Below the pieces are notes generated by a model that was not told the DNA's origin, did not search any database, and saw only the letters and a program-made list of their open reading frames with translations. Shown piece after piece: positions 32,089 to 32,195 of a DNA stretch of 32,195 nt (its first letter is position 1; every line of letters starts with the position of its first letter). Source of the stretch: an uncultured Eubacteriales bacterium (GTDB lineage: Bacteria; Bacillota; Clostridia; Christensenellales; Aristaeellaceae); NCBI GenBank assembly GCA_902767315.1, contig CACXHB010000141.1, forward strand, positions 1-32,195. Reading direction: 5' to 3'. A program made the position numbers and the translations under genes.

Positions 32089-32195
32089 ATGAACACCGAT
32101 CTGAGGCAATACCGAAGCACCATTCTTGAAGCGGTGAAGCAGGAGCGGGAACGCGACGAGAATTGGAGCTGGCGCGTGATCGCCATCAACAAGAA
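32089..32195 (+). CDS. Partial ORF cut by the window edge
   Basis: ATG 32089 has GAAGGAGG about seven bases upstream. The visible 35 residues start 'MNTDLRQYRSTILEAVKQER' and continue helical and charged. The stop is beyond the window, so nothing can be said about function. Confidence 0.6.
   Translation, partial: MNTDLRQYRSTILEAVKQERERDENWSWRVIAINK

Overview
The window looks like a chromosomal stretch of a GC-rich anaerobic member of the Bacillota (class Clostridia, probably a gut lineage). The reasons are the T-box-controlled tyrS operon, strong AAAGGAGG-type ribosome binding sites, near-consensus sigma-A promoters with 17-base spacers, and the gene families present. This taxonomic placement is an inference from style and content. 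From about position 25,420 to the right edge the content changes abruptly to phage or integrative-element genes that begin just after a tRNA-Pro gene.

Left part. Positions 130-5988 (minus strand) hold a complete oligopeptide ABC importer in the order oppB-oppC-oppD-oppF-oppA, driven by a consensus promoter at 6071-6099. Divergent from it, 6369-13275 (plus strand) is a membrane/envelope gene set: a small Cro/C1-type regulator, a TetR-type regulator, a CmpB-like membrane protein, an HdeD-like membrane protein, an MMPL/RND-type transporter, and a large secreted protein with two different tandem repeats.

Middle part. An AraC-type regulator (13329-14120, minus) faces a Gfo/Idh/MocA dehydrogenase and a hydroxypyruvate-isomerase-like TIM-barrel protein (14240-16027, plus), with the two promoters physically interleaved. 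A radical SAM protein and a nucleoside hydrolase follow from their own promoter. On the minus strand, reading from 25,250 down to 18,233, come a tyrosine-specific T-box leader, a class I/II aminotransferase, tyrS, surE and a YigZ/IMPACT protein. These are followed by a strong internal promoter, a 34-codon small ORF, an attenuator-like hairpin and a three-gene ABC-2 transporter.

Right part. tRNA-Pro(GGG) has its own promoter and terminator. It is followed by a gene-free, repeat-rich stretch and a promoter carrying two palindromic operators, then the early/replication region of an element: MazG-like protein, small membrane protein, HNH nuclease, SSB, triple-Myb-like protein, RecU, a possible late-type regulator, HU, and a run of at least seven very small genes of unknown function. 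No integrase, repressor, capsid or conjugation gene lies inside the window, so whether this is a prophage or another integrative element cannot be decided here. The most interesting points are the SSB gene whose natural start codon appears to be AUC, the nine-G run at the start of the next gene, the 34-residue ORF/attenuator in front of the ABC exporter, the dual-operator early promoter, and the fully readable tyrosine T-box.
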